From Cristatella mucedo (taxonomy: Eukaryota > Bryozoa > Phylactolaemata > Cristatellidae), in assembly GCA_009760855.2 (NCBI GenBank), contig WPIO01000092.1, positions 817,501 through 870,000 on the forward strand: a stretch of 52,500 nucleotides of DNA, in the 5' to 3' direction. The notes beneath the pieces were generated by a model. That model was not told the origin of the DNA. It saw only the letters and a program-made list of their open reading frames with translations, and did no database searches. Of this stretch, positions 10,992-22,657 are shown one piece after another; the first letter of the stretch is position 1; each line of letters opens with the position of its first letter. The position numbers and the translations under genes are program-made.

Positions 10992-11069
10992 TTCTTATGC
11001 GCAAAAGTAAAAGAAATAACTGCAGAGGACCATCGTGGAAGTAAGTGCCCGGAATAGGTATTGAGGGTG

Positions 11070-11162
11070 TGCATTTCCCTTTGCAGCAAATATAAAGCGC
11101 CTTGAAAGAGATTGAGTTCTCTGAGGGCGCTGTATCAAGTGCATTATTATTATTACTATTAT
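11070..11162 (+). mobile_element. LINE-A 3' terminus with ATT tail
   Basis: It begins 'atttccctttgcagcaaata', then 'taaagcgccttgaaagagat', 'gagttctctgagggcgctg', and 'tcaagtgcattattattatt'. It holds only the last ~90 bases of the family and no coding sequence. Confidence 0.85.
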
Positions 11163-11282
11163 GCGAAATGTGTCATATTCAAGCTTCATATTGAATAACC
11201 TACTCTTACATCTCAAGTATTTAGGCGGGGCCTCAGTCTGACGTCAAATCCATGGGAGACAAATCCATGGGAGCCTAAGGTG

Positions 11283-11512
11283 CCTTCGGCTCCCAAAGCC
11301 TTGAGCTATCGAGCGACATTACCTGATTACTTGATGACATTCAACAGGAAGCTGAAGATCCGCGTCAAAGCTGCTAGCAACATTTGCCAAGTCCCTGTGA
11401 ATTGTCCTATGTGTGCTTATGCGCCAAAACTTTAGTGCATGTTATCACTAAACAGTTAACGCGATTTTTTTCGCAGCATATTTAAAGTATCTCGAGGAGA
11501 TTTTTTGTTCTT
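11283..11512 (+). mobile_element. Diverged LINE-A 3' fragment
   Basis: It retains 'ctcccaaagcct', 'acttgatgacattcaacagg' (the TTFK-type coding end), 'gtccctgtgaattgtcc', 'gtgtgcttatgcg' and 'gcagcatatttaaagtat' in the family order. Many substitutions and the loss of the ATT tail mark it as an old copy. It abuts a LINE-B copy on the opposite strand. Confidence 0.6.
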
Positions 11513-11848
11513 GAATGTAATGCATCATGGTCTGTAACTCGAAATAGTCACAAAGACTTAGTGTGCCAAATGTTTCCTATGTCACATTTAAAGCCTACGA
11601 GGCTCCCTTGAAGCATACGTTAGCCAATAGACTTCATCTCAGGCAACAAAGTGAAATTGTGAAGTACAGCTGAGTCAGAAGGGACGTCGAGCTAGTGAGT
11701 AGCATAGAAGTAGCAACTCAGGAGGGCTGGAAAGGATGTGTTGCTGTGTTGTCATGTGTTGCCGTGGGAGAATATATGCCGTCGCGTAAGAATTGGGGAA
11801 GTGAGTTTCAAAGTTCACGACCTACAGAGCAAAAGCTTCTGTAGCCAA
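11513..11848 (-). mobile_element. LINE-B 3' fragment, diverged
   Basis: The tail 'gaatgtaatgcatcatggtc' and 'tgtaactcgaaatagtcaca' match the LINE-B 3' UTR. 'agacttcatctcaggcaaca' matches the conserved FSLLRET codons in reverse. The coding part is short and frame-broken. It is older than the copies near 3 kb and 48 kb. Confidence 0.7.
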
Positions 11849-12667
11849 CTATTTCTCGTTACAATACGCATAATTTATCATTAGTGCTCGTTCTGGCCCT
11901 GGGCTGACAGGTCTGGCCCTAGGCCAGCGACTGCGAATGCAACCACAGCAACTGCACGGGAATTGGCGCGCCCGACTTGACTAGGCCGACTCGGCAGACC
12001 TACTGCTCCGCTCCTTTTGGTCTGGAGATTCCAGCCCGAGCGCATTCATACGGAACCTCAGCAATGCCACCCATTGGTAGCTAAACATTTCCTGTGGTCC
12101 AGCGGACGCTCTGGCGACTAGCGGCTTCTGGGTACACCCGAGCTTCTCTCAGCTTGCGGCTGGCCGTGTGCGACTCGCTGTGCGCCTCTCTGACGGTCGA
12201 CTCGGTGCGCTCTCTTGCTCGCACGCTTTTTAGCGATCCCAGCGGCATAAGTTGGCCTCGATTTGGCTAATGTATTCAATTAGTCCTCGATGAAAATGCA
12301 AAGCGCATGTCGCTATCGTGAGGATGATGCTCTAATGTCCCATAAATGATCGTGTCAAGAGTCAGGCCCGCAGAAATTCGGTCAGCTGAGCGTCTAAGGT
12401 AGCGCCCGCGGACCTACCTGGATGCAAAAAAATAGGTCGGCAGTTTGGCTGCGGGCCCGGCGATCTGGGTGACCTGGCGCGTGCATGGTTACTGATGAGT
12501 GCTCAATCGCCGTTTCGACCAGGCTTCCACCGGTTGACTCGTTCTATAGAAAGGCTGATGGGGGGCGGCAGTGGTTGATGGTGGGCTCGGGCCGAGCTCG
12601 GGGCAACCGCCGCAAAAGCAAGCGATCCATGAGCAGGTGCGTGAGGCGCAGCAACGGAGCATGCATA
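11849..12667. other. Unique DNA, no recognised gene
   Basis: No motif is recognised in the short frames of either strand. The GC content is moderate. A short direct repeat 'tctggccct' occurs at about 11892 and 11912. Confidence 0.4.
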
Positions 12668-12846
12668 GCCGTGATGGCACACTGGGTACGGTGGTTGCTT
12701 TCACGACCTCGGTCCCGAGGTCGTGGGTTCGATTCCTGCGGTGGGCGATTCTTTATCGCCACTGCAAGCGGTGGTGATAGCCGCAAAGGCTCTTCTGTCG
12801 CTATAAAGGATAGGCTGTTTAATCAGCTAGGATTTTATTTTTTTTA
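12668..12846 (+). mobile_element. SINE1 copy 3, best preserved
   Basis: It begins 'gccgtgatggcacactgggt' and has the perfect palindrome cgacctcgg / ccgaggtcg (12703-12723 region), followed by 'tgggttcgattcctgcggtg'. The body 'ttatcgccactgcaagcggt' is followed by 'gatagccgcaaaggctcttc', 'tgtcgctata' and 'aatcagctaggattttattt'. The T-rich end suggests its 3' terminus. This copy gives the clearest view of the family's structure. Confidence 0.9.
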
Positions 12847-13052
12847 GATCAATATCCCTGTTCTTTAATAGACTTTCCCCTCGCGCTAGCGTCTGATCGA
12901 GTTCGGTTGGTAGTGACCTCTGACGCATTCGCTAGGGAAGAATTGAATCGGAGGCGAATAGATGGTCAGCTTATCGCATTGCAGAAGGAAGATTTCGAGT
13001 TAGTGAAAGAGTGAGAAAGCGAAATTTAAAGAGAGAGAGATTGAGAGAGAGA

Positions 13053-13099
13053 GTGTGTGTGTGTGTGTGTGTGTATCTGTGTGTGTGTGTGTGTGTGTA

Positions 13100-13158
<59 letters not shown>

Positions 13159-13184
13159 GGAAACTGATAGGAGAGGAGAGAAAA

Positions 13185-13218
<34 letters not shown>
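13053..13218. repeat. (GT)n and (AC)n microsatellites in inverted order
   Basis: A long TG run (13053-13154), broken twice by 'tatctg', is followed after 33 bases by an AC run (13188-13218). The two runs are complementary and could fold back. A LINE-A fragment begins exactly at the end of the AC run. Confidence 0.9.
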
Positions 13219-13220
<2 letters not shown>

Positions 13221-13327
13221 GATGTCGGAAACACGTTAAGCAGCTTGGCTACGGTATGCTGATCTAAGCAAGTCCGAACATTGATAATGCTATGCATCTA
13301 AAATTAAGCGGGCTTGACTGCTAAGCC
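13219..13327 (-). mobile_element. LINE-A internal fragment, minus strand
   Basis: This segment ('gatgtcggaaacacgttaag' onward) matches 14356-14460 at most positions over about 105 bases. That second segment lies inside a recognisable minus-strand LINE-A fragment. By homology it belongs to the reverse-transcriptase thumb region. It has no coding capacity alone. Confidence 0.6.
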
Positions 13328-13349
13328 AACGTGTGTGTGTAAAATAGGG

Positions 13350-13711
<362 letters not shown>

Positions 13712-13714
<3 letters not shown>

Positions 13715-14029
13715 CAGAGGGTAGATGATAAAAGGATCAGGTCGCAAAGTGCACAGTCATCGGTAAGGTGAAGATTACCGGCCACGAGCGAAGACTGAAC
13801 TGCAATTCCAAAGTCGATCCCTCGTTCACTCGTGAACGGCTGCGTGCGAAACGCAGATACCCACCTCCGAGACTGATTATACTGTCGCAATGGCAATTGT
13901 CCACCGGTCAAGATATGTATTCCATCCAACGTATTTGTCGGTCTGTCTCGCACTGGCCGGTGGCGGGCAGTGGCCGTGACACCGGTATGTATTACGACCC
14001 TGGTAGGTGCTATGTCAGCTACGTTGCTA
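13712..14029. other. Unique DNA between repeats
   Basis: A 93-codon plus-strand frame and an overlapping minus-strand frame have no recognised motif. The region separates a microsatellite from a minus-strand LINE-A piece and could contain more decayed LINE sequence. Confidence 0.35.
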
Positions 14030-14640
14030 ACTTGGTAGACTTTGTATAAAGGCCCGTTCTGCAGTGGGTGTGAGATTTCTTAGAGGTACAAACGAACGAC
14101 CAAAGTCTGGTTGGGAATTTGTTCCGATAGATGTGACGGAGGAAAATAATGTAGGGAATTTAAAGGTGAGCGACAGAATCTTGAAGGAAATCCGTTGCTT
14201 GATGTGAATAAATTGCAGGTTGAGGAGAAGTTATAATGTAGCAGTGGCGACGTTCACAAAAAACAAGCCAAACTGCAGAGGTGTACGCCAACTGTAAGCG
14301 TCCAATTACAGGCAGAGGAATACCTCTATGTTGTGAGCTACGGAAATCTAATCGGGGTGTCGGAAACACATTAACCAGCTTGGCCGAGGTATGCTGATCA
14401 TAGAAAGTCTGAACATTTGCAACGGTGTGCTGCTGAAAGTAAGCGGGTTGACTGCAAAGCCAAAGCGGCCATCTAGAGAAAGGTTACTTTCGAACAGGAC
14501 ACAGAAAGTGCTTGAAGACGCAAAAAATGCTGACCGAACCCATTTTTTAAGCAGCTGGCTTTCCAGTTTCTGAGTAACACTAGGTTTTCCCGTGGCTAGT
14601 AAGTAAGCTTTGTCGTCGTTCAATTTTAGAAATTATGTTA
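14030..14640 (-). mobile_element. LINE-A reverse-transcriptase C-terminal fragment
   Basis: The minus-strand peptide contains LATGKPSVTQKLES and LFESNLSLDG. These align with LVMGKPSFIQKFG and LFQSDLSLDD in the long LINE-A copy at 41.5 kb. Further down, TRLDFRSSQHRGIPLP and GRLQLAYTSA align with SRLDFLNSLFAGLPA and RRLQLVQNSA of the 26.2-kb copy. Frame changes separate the blocks and the 3' UTR is absent or unrecognisable. It is a decayed internal fragment covering the RT thumb and downstream region. Confidence 0.75.
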
Positions 14641-14792
14641 CCACCAAAGGACGAACATAGGTAATACTGGCTGGAAGACACTTAAGCGAGTTTGAGGTGC
14701 TGGAGAGCAGGAAGGGGTTAAAGTGCACAGGTGCAGCTAAGTGTCATCTGCACAAAAGTGATACCTGGGTTATGCTTTTGGATTGCATCGGC

Positions 14793-14872
<80 letters not shown>

Positions 14873-14969
14873 CGGCTGTAAAAAGAAGTCGGCCGAGCAC
14901 AGATCTCTCCAAAACCCCATAACTTAAGGATAAGGAATCTCTGAAGACCACTGCTAGCTGGCATCAATG

Positions 14970-15032
<63 letters not shown>

Positions 15033-15051
15033 ATAAGACCTAAAATATTGT

Positions 15052-15084
15052 AGTGCAGTGCCCATGATGCATGGGCACTGCACT
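15052..15084. repeat. Perfect 14-bp inverted repeat in U2, first copy
   Basis: The arms agtgcagtgcccat and atgggcactgcact surround the 5-base spacer 'gatgc'. It is a strong potential hairpin or cruciform. It is followed by the short direct repeat 'gtgttcaataagg' twice. Confidence 0.9.
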
Positions 15085-15164
15085 GCAATGGGTGTTCAAT
15101 AAGGGTGTTCAATAAGGACTTGTTGATCAATAGTATTAAGACTGCAGAGAGATCTAGGGAACGA

Positions 15165-15231
<67 letters not shown>

Positions 15232-15328
15232 CGGCTGTAAAAAGAAGTCGGCCGAGCACAGATCTCTCCAAAACCCCATAACTTAAGGATAAGGAATCTC
15301 TGAAGACCACTGCTAGCTGGCATCAATG

Positions 15329-15395
<67 letters not shown>

Positions 15396-15414
15396 ATAAG
15401 ACCTAAAATATTGT

Positions 15415-15447
15415 AGTGCAGTGCCCATGATGCATGGGCACTGCACT
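15415..15447. repeat. Perfect 14-bp inverted repeat in U2, second copy
   Basis: This is the same palindrome as at 15052-15084, in the second tandem unit, with no base difference seen. Confidence 0.9.
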
Positions 15448-15527
15448 GCAATGGGTGTTCAATAAGGGTGTTCAATAAGGACTTGTTGATCAATAGTATT
15501 AAGACTGCAGAGAGATCTAGGGAACGA

Positions 15528-15666
<139 letters not shown>

Positions 15667-16454
15667 CTCTACTTCAGTCCAAATTGAGAAGGCGATGAAT
15701 TCGCTGCAACGCCTACTCTGTGGACGTATCTGCTATAAAGCTTACAGGAACTTACTTGCTAGGTTTCAAGTTTATGTGTAAGAGCCTGACCTGGCTCTGA
15801 CACACAGTGCAGCTTCATTATCTTTGATTGGAACGATTGGCAACGAGGAAACCTGGTGGCAGTTGCTTAAGTCTCTCGTTCTGGTGACAACTTCGTAATT
15901 GGTGGCCTGGCAATAACAGAGCTAGCTGTAGACTTCAACATTTTTGAATGCTCTAATGTGAGTTCCTTATGTATTGACTGAAGCAAGACTTGGCCTTAGC
16001 TCGAATGAAATGGTATGACCTACAATAATCCTCGTAAGCTAGCTTGGGGGAAATCAGTACTTGCCTTTAGTATACTTTTCCAATCTTTCGCATCCTAGTC
16101 CTAGTTACTTCGTATTCCTAGCTACTTTATCTCGGAAGTAAACCTAGGCTGTCTAGGCGAGTGTATTAATTGTGCTTAATTACTCTAACGATGGCTATTT
16201 GTGATTCTCGCAATTAAAATAACCTCTGTATTCACGCTCAGGGGTTCTCAAACGAACAATCATTCTATGCACATACAGTACTTTGTTGTCTATGCCAATG
16301 CGGCATAAATCTCTGGACGCATTGTAATTTCAACCAAATACGCATTTCGGTCGTACAAGTGGCGGCCGAGAATGGTCGCACGGGCCTCAAAGTGGAACGA
16401 TCACATACATGCCTAGGATTTTTCTCCGAGAAATTAGAAACGTTTACAAGTGAT
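15667..16454. other. Unique DNA, no recognised gene
   Basis: AT-moderate DNA without a long frame. No SINE or LINE signature is clear, although decayed upstream LINE-A sequence could continue here from the following element. Confidence 0.4.
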
Positions 16455-17065
16455 TATCCTGCTCAATGAGACGGTTGCAGTTGGTGCAGAACTCGGCAGC
16501 AAGGTGAGGCTTTCTGTTGTGAACGTCGCAACGGCCACATTTCAGCATGTCTCAAAAATCTGCACTGACTCCTCATTAAACAGCGAATCGACTTGGATCG
16601 ATCTTGGAGGTTCTATGATTGACTGTTACAAGTCCCTTGAATTTCTTGCTCTAGAATAACTTCCGAAATAACTCTAATTCTAGAATACCTGCCGAAAAAC
16701 TTGCTTATGAGGCTTCGCAACGTACCAGCCGCTTTTGTGACTCAAGTCGCTTGGCAGCGCCTCCAACAGATTCAAATCCTTTAGAGACAGTGCCTTCAGT
16801 TCGTAAGCTCCCAAAGTCTGTCATCCACGTCCCCTAGCAGCTTGAATATATTTAAAAAAAAATTACAACTCCGCCGGCTTGTCAGAGCATTTGCACTATC
16901 TGTACGAATTGTCCTTAGAGTGCTTATGCTTGCTGACACGGGCCATATTGTCACTAACCAAGTAAACACGATACCTGTCCAGTAAATGCTGGGCGCCGCC
17001 TAGAAAGAAATATAGCTTTTGTAGGGTGCCATAAAAATGTCTTGTAATATTAGTAATAATATCAC
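16455..17065 (+). mobile_element. Old LINE-A fragment (RT end plus 3' UTR)
   Basis: The text 'ggttgcagttggtgcagaac' matches the LQLVQN codons of LINE-A. Later come 'agttcgtaagctcccaaagt', 'gtccttagagtgcttatgct' and 'cgcctagaaagaaat' in family order, ending near a short 'taatattagtaata'. Stops and indels are many, so this is among the most diverged copies in the window. Confidence 0.65.
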
Positions 17066-17194
17066 TGTTCCAGTCTCACGTGCATTCACACGACTCACGA
17101 CAAAACAAGGGAGGTTCATTTATTTCAGTCAAATCACGGAAACTTCTCTTGTCAATAAGCTTACTCCTTATCGCCTGTGCTCTAGTTATAAGTT

Positions 17195-17520
17195 GGCATT
17201 TATTTATATTTATTTTATTATTATATTATTATTATATATTATATTATAATATATTATATTATATATATTATGTATTATATTATATTATATTATATTGTAT
17301 TATATATTATTATTATATTTATTTTTATTTATATATATAATTTATATTTATTTAAAATAAATATAAATATTAATTTATTATTAATTATATTATATATTAT
17401 ATATATAATTATATATATAATATATATATATATAATAATATATATATAATAATATATATAATAATAATATATATATATAATATAATAATATAATATAATA
17501 TAATTATATATAATTATATC
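17195..17520. repeat. AT-only low-complexity block
   Basis: Over 300 bases consist of nearly only A and T, with 'ttatta' and 'tatata' alternation. It begins soon after the LINE-A fragment at 16455-17065, with about 130 bases of ordinary sequence between them. It may be an expanded retroposon tail or an independent AT island. Open frames here (Tyr/Ile-rich) are artefacts. Confidence 0.9.
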
Positions 17521-18610
17521 CGCTGGCGGATAAAACCAGCGTCGACGCGTGAATCATTAACAAGGACGGGCGGTTTAGCGAGAATGATTACGTCGCTGAC
17601 CATTAGTCCGGATGGAGAGGCCAGACCCGATGGGTGATCGAGCTGCCTCCCGTCACTTCCCCCTCCCTCCCCAGCCGCACCAGCAGCAGGCCACACTCAG
17701 GTTCTGAGTTTCAAAGCTCAGCATGCAAACTTTAGACGTGAACATTTTCACTATCTAATTGAAATGTTCCTTTTTCAGCATCGGCAAAGTGCCCGGCAAG
17801 AGATTTGGATATTTTTACATTTAGGACACTGTACAAATATCATTACTATCGCTTTATTACAACCCACTTCAGCCAGTTGCGACTAGTAGGCGTCCTCGAG
17901 ACTCTGCGAGGGCCTCTGCGAGCGCCTCTGCGAGCGCCTCTGCGTTCACTGCCGCCTAGAGCTGCCCGGGCGTGGAAGCCGCACCAACACCAACTGCTGC
18001 TTGTGATAGCCGCAAATGAGCACTGATATGCGTCCGCTGCGGCGGCGGCGGCGACCGGGTAGAGCATCCGTCGCTTGACTCGCGCGGGTCCCAGCAGGCG
18101 AGACAACTTCCACTCGCGCCGCCCACGAGCGGTCCGCAGTGGCCTTTCTGTTTGGGTACCCCGAGTGGCCGACGCGCAGGACGTGTGCGTTCTTTAGCGA
18201 CGGCCACGAGCAAAAGAAATCGCATTGAAATATTCCTACTGCTGACGCGAGGCCGTTTACACCGGACTTGGAGCCGAAAATGTGTCGGGCCAAGGCGAAA
18301 GGCATGGAAAAAAGTTCATTCACATCTCACCCTAGGATGTCTAACGATCGATGAGCGTAGGCCAACAATTGCGCTCCGAATAGTGAGGGTAGCGCGATAA
18401 ATATTCGTTTCGGTTTAGCATTGTAGCATTCTAGCACTAATTTGCACTTGTATATTAATATACGTCGTTCGTCCTTCAAACTTCACCGTGTTTGGTGCTT
18501 GTTGTCGCCTGATTGTTATGCTTGAACCACCTGCGACAGTCGTACCGTAGAGGATTTATCTGATGTAGAAGACGGAAGACCGCCTGAACGCTTCGCGCTA
18601 AATCATCCAA
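17521..18610. other. Unique DNA with a 12-bp tandem repeat
   Basis: No gene is recognised. Four 12-bp units 'ctctgcgagcgc' (first and last variant) occupy 17902-17949. A stretch at 17941-17984 is shared imperfectly with 22715-22757. Minus-strand frames up to 125 codons are Arg- and Ala-rich and lack motifs. Confidence 0.45.
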
Positions 18611-18775
18611 AAATATAATTCATTTGTATAGAACCCTAAGAGAACTTGATCTCTATTCGGGCGCTTCACGTATGCCACGGAGCTCGAGCCCACGACATTG
18701 GCCATCAAATATATTCATTCACCTCGACCTCGGTCGGAGCTAGTACCTTAACCATTGGGCCCAACCCTGCGAAGC
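18611..18775 (-). mobile_element. SINE2 copy 3, long subfamily
   Basis: On the minus strand the head has 'ggttaaggtactagctccga' with 'ccgaggtcgaggtgaatgaa' and extra bases before 'cgtgggctcgagctccgtgg'. The tail is 'aagcgcccgaatagagatca' and 'agttctcttagggttctata'. The extra inter-box segment is present. Confidence 0.87.
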
Positions 18776-19026
18776 CTCAACGTCCGTGGCCGAAAGTTAA
18801 CCAAAGCGGTATCTTTTTCCCGCTGGGTGGCTAATAAGATTCTAGGTAAGAGACAGCTGTGCGTTTCCGGCTGCGTCGCTGCCTCCTTACGAGGGACTCG
18901 GTCTTAGCTTCCATGCCTGCGGACCGGGAAGTAATAATAGTCATACGTCGTATTTGGTGCTTCGAGATCGCTGCGACTACGCGCTCAAATCCCCAACAGC
19001 TGCCGCGTTAACAGCCCGCACGAGCA
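18776..19026. other. Short unique segment
   Basis: Nothing is recognised between the SINE2 and the LINE-B remnant. Confidence 0.4.
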
Positions 19027-19304
19027 TGAATCGCCGTCTGTAACTCCACAGTGCCACAGAAACCATGCGGGTGTTTCGCAGGAAAGTTTTGTGTAGCGAA
19101 ATCACAGCCTGGGCGGCTTTTGATGCAAATCCGACAGACTTCATCTCGCACAATTGAGAGAAATTGAAAACCGTCCCCGCGTCAGGAGGGCAGTTGAGGT
19201 AGCGAGCAATACGGAAGTAGCAGCTCAGTACGACTGGAAAGGATGTGCCATAGATGGCAACAAGAGATTAGACATCGTTGCGTAAGAATTGTTCAAGTGA
19301 ATTG
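19027..19304 (-). mobile_element. LINE-B 3' fragment, broken by a LINE-A tail
   Basis: 'cgccgtctgtaactccacag' and 'gcaggaaagttttgtgtagc' are LINE-B 3' UTR. 'agacttcatctcgcacaatt' and 'gttgcgtaagaattgttcaa' are coding-end remnants. Matching sequence resumes briefly at 19372 ('acctgcagagtaaaagct') after an intervening LINE-A tail, so one LINE-B copy was split. Confidence 0.75.
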
Positions 19305-19371
19305 TAATAATAATAATAATAATACACTCGATAAAGAGCCCTCAGATAACTCAATCTTTTATCTAGGCGCT
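19305..19371 (-). mobile_element. LINE-A 3' tail nested in LINE-B
   Basis: A (TAA)n run is followed by 'cactcgataaagagccctca', 'gataactcaatc' and 'atctaggcgct', the reverse of the LINE-A terminus. It holds only about 65 bases. It interrupts LINE-B sequence that continues on the far side. Confidence 0.75.
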
Positions 19372-19392
19372 ACCTGCAGAGTAAAAGCTGTG

Positions 19393-19985
19393 GTTGGTCC
19401 GCTTCTTTTTACAACTACCTGTCTTGCGGATGTGATCGCCGAGCACAATCTACGTTTCCACTTCTATTCTGACATACAGTTGTCGCTATGCTTTGATTCC
19501 TCCATGCCATCAAGCATGTCAAATTCTCTCAACTTTCTTGCTGCATGCTTTGCTGACATGGCAGCAAAATTTGTCAAATTGAATGAAGATCAACTGAATA
19601 CTGAATACTTATCAACTGAATACTTACGGGCAAGCCAAGTGTGCCTCTGAAAATTTAACCTTAAAGCCTCGAAATCTCTGCCAGCATTTCTCCCGTAGCA
19701 TCTGCACGACATCTAGATGTCCCCTTCCAAGGTGACCTTACAACAGACGACCACATCAGCTCCACAGCCAAGTCTGCCTACTGTCAGCTACGCAACGTTG
19801 CTAAGTTTGCGCCTGCTTAGAGAGGAATACTACGTCCAAGTTGGTCTGCGGACTTACGACATCCCATCTTGACCTCTGTCACTCACTGCTTGCAGGTCTA
19901 CCAGCCTGTGTAATTAGGTGCTTACATTTGGTGCAAATTTCCGCGGCTGGGCTTGTCTGTCGTGAGCGGCACAGTTGTCCAAAAG
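19393..19985 (+). mobile_element. LINE-A reverse-transcriptase fragment
   Basis: The peptide reads GPLLFTTTCLADVIAEHNLR then FHFYSDIQLSLCFDSS. It aligns with the palm region of the 41.5-kb copy, but the catalytic YADD is altered to YSDI with a lost Asp-Asp, so this copy could not be active. It continues with FVKLNEDQ (equivalent to FLKLNEDK) and later 'tgtctgtcgtgagcggcaca'. No 3' UTR is present. Confidence 0.8.
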
Positions 19986-21040
19986 GCATCGGCCGATGAC
20001 ATATCTGGGTGCGAACGGTCAGGCCTTCACGAACCCCGGCCCATGAAGCCATATTAAGGAGTTGTCAAACGACTCGACCGAATAGCGCGTCAGTTTTTGA
20101 CTCAGTGACCATGCATTGCTAAAAGGTTTTGGCGGTCACCTGAAGCGCCATAGGAAGAAGATGACCGCTGTTGGCAGCTGTTCGCCCTTCGCCCTCTTCT
20201 TCTTTCTTACGAATTAAATGTCGCGTTGAAATCAGATATTGAGGTCAGAAACTGCAGTCTTTCGTCCGTGGAGGCTCGCTCGCAGCCCACAATCTTGTTT
20301 TGCAGCGGTCGCCGCCCCACCCCTTTCGCTGGAAGAGCAGCTGCGCAAGCCATCAACCCGAGTCAGAAGGCCCAAGTAATCTGATGACGCATTCCGTCCT
20401 GCACGCATTCCGCCGTCATTTTAAAGCGAGACGACGGAGCCGTCGCGAGAGGCTCGGAGCCTGTGCGCTGACGTTCTTTCGTCATGTACACAGCAGCCAG
20501 CGACGGCAGCCGCTGTCGACGCAGCTACTGAAACGCGCAGGCAGACGCAAGCTTGCTTTCGCTAATTGTTGACAATTTTGCTGTCAACGCGGCCGTCGGC
20601 GGAGGTCCTCTGTCCTCGCACCGCGCTAACCCGCTCACCACCATACCGATCTCCTCAGCCAGGGGTTCGCAATTGGACGGTTAAATAGCTCGGTCTGCAC
20701 CAGCCAGCCAGCCACCGAAGGCGACGAAGTCCCTCGCTCGCAGTCTCCTAAGCGCGAACTCGGCAGTGGCGGCGCCTGCGGCCACGAGATACGGCAATAG
20801 AGAACGGCGGCAGGAGAACGGAGGCCATCGATGGCGGCGCAGCGTAGCAGCGCCATCGGTAGCAGCAGGTGGCCAGTAAGTGGTCCAACGCGTAGCTTAT
20901 GTGCAACCCTGTGGCGCTTCGCCTGTACATGTATCACCTGTATGTACCTGTACATGTGTTCGCCTGTACATGCTGACCAAGCTGTCGGCCTTCGCACATG
21001 CACTCCGCTCAGCCGGAGAGCTCAGCCACTTTATTGTGGG
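19986..21040. other. Unique DNA, possible first-exon-like ATG
   Basis: The segment is GC-moderate to GC-rich. An ATG at 20831 in good context ('atcgATGGCGG') is followed 50 bases later by a donor-like 'cagtaagt'. No peptide domain is recognised. This is suggestive only. Confidence 0.2.
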
Positions 21041-22574
<1,534 letters not shown>

Positions 22575-22621
22575 ATATATATATATATATATATATATAT
22601 GCATATATATATATATATAAA

Positions 22622-22655
<34 letters not shown>
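22575..22655. repeat. (AT)n microsatellite with 'atgcat' interruptions
   Basis: TA/AT alternation is interrupted by 'gcat' at about 22600 and 22622. Each interruption is itself palindromic, so the tract is self-complementary. Confidence 0.9.

Positions 22656-22657
<2 letters not shown>

Noticed and set aside
20831-20890. First coding exon ATGGCGG... with donor-like 'gtaagt'
   Set aside because: Only 50 bases, no known peptide and no acceptor or downstream exon could be linked.
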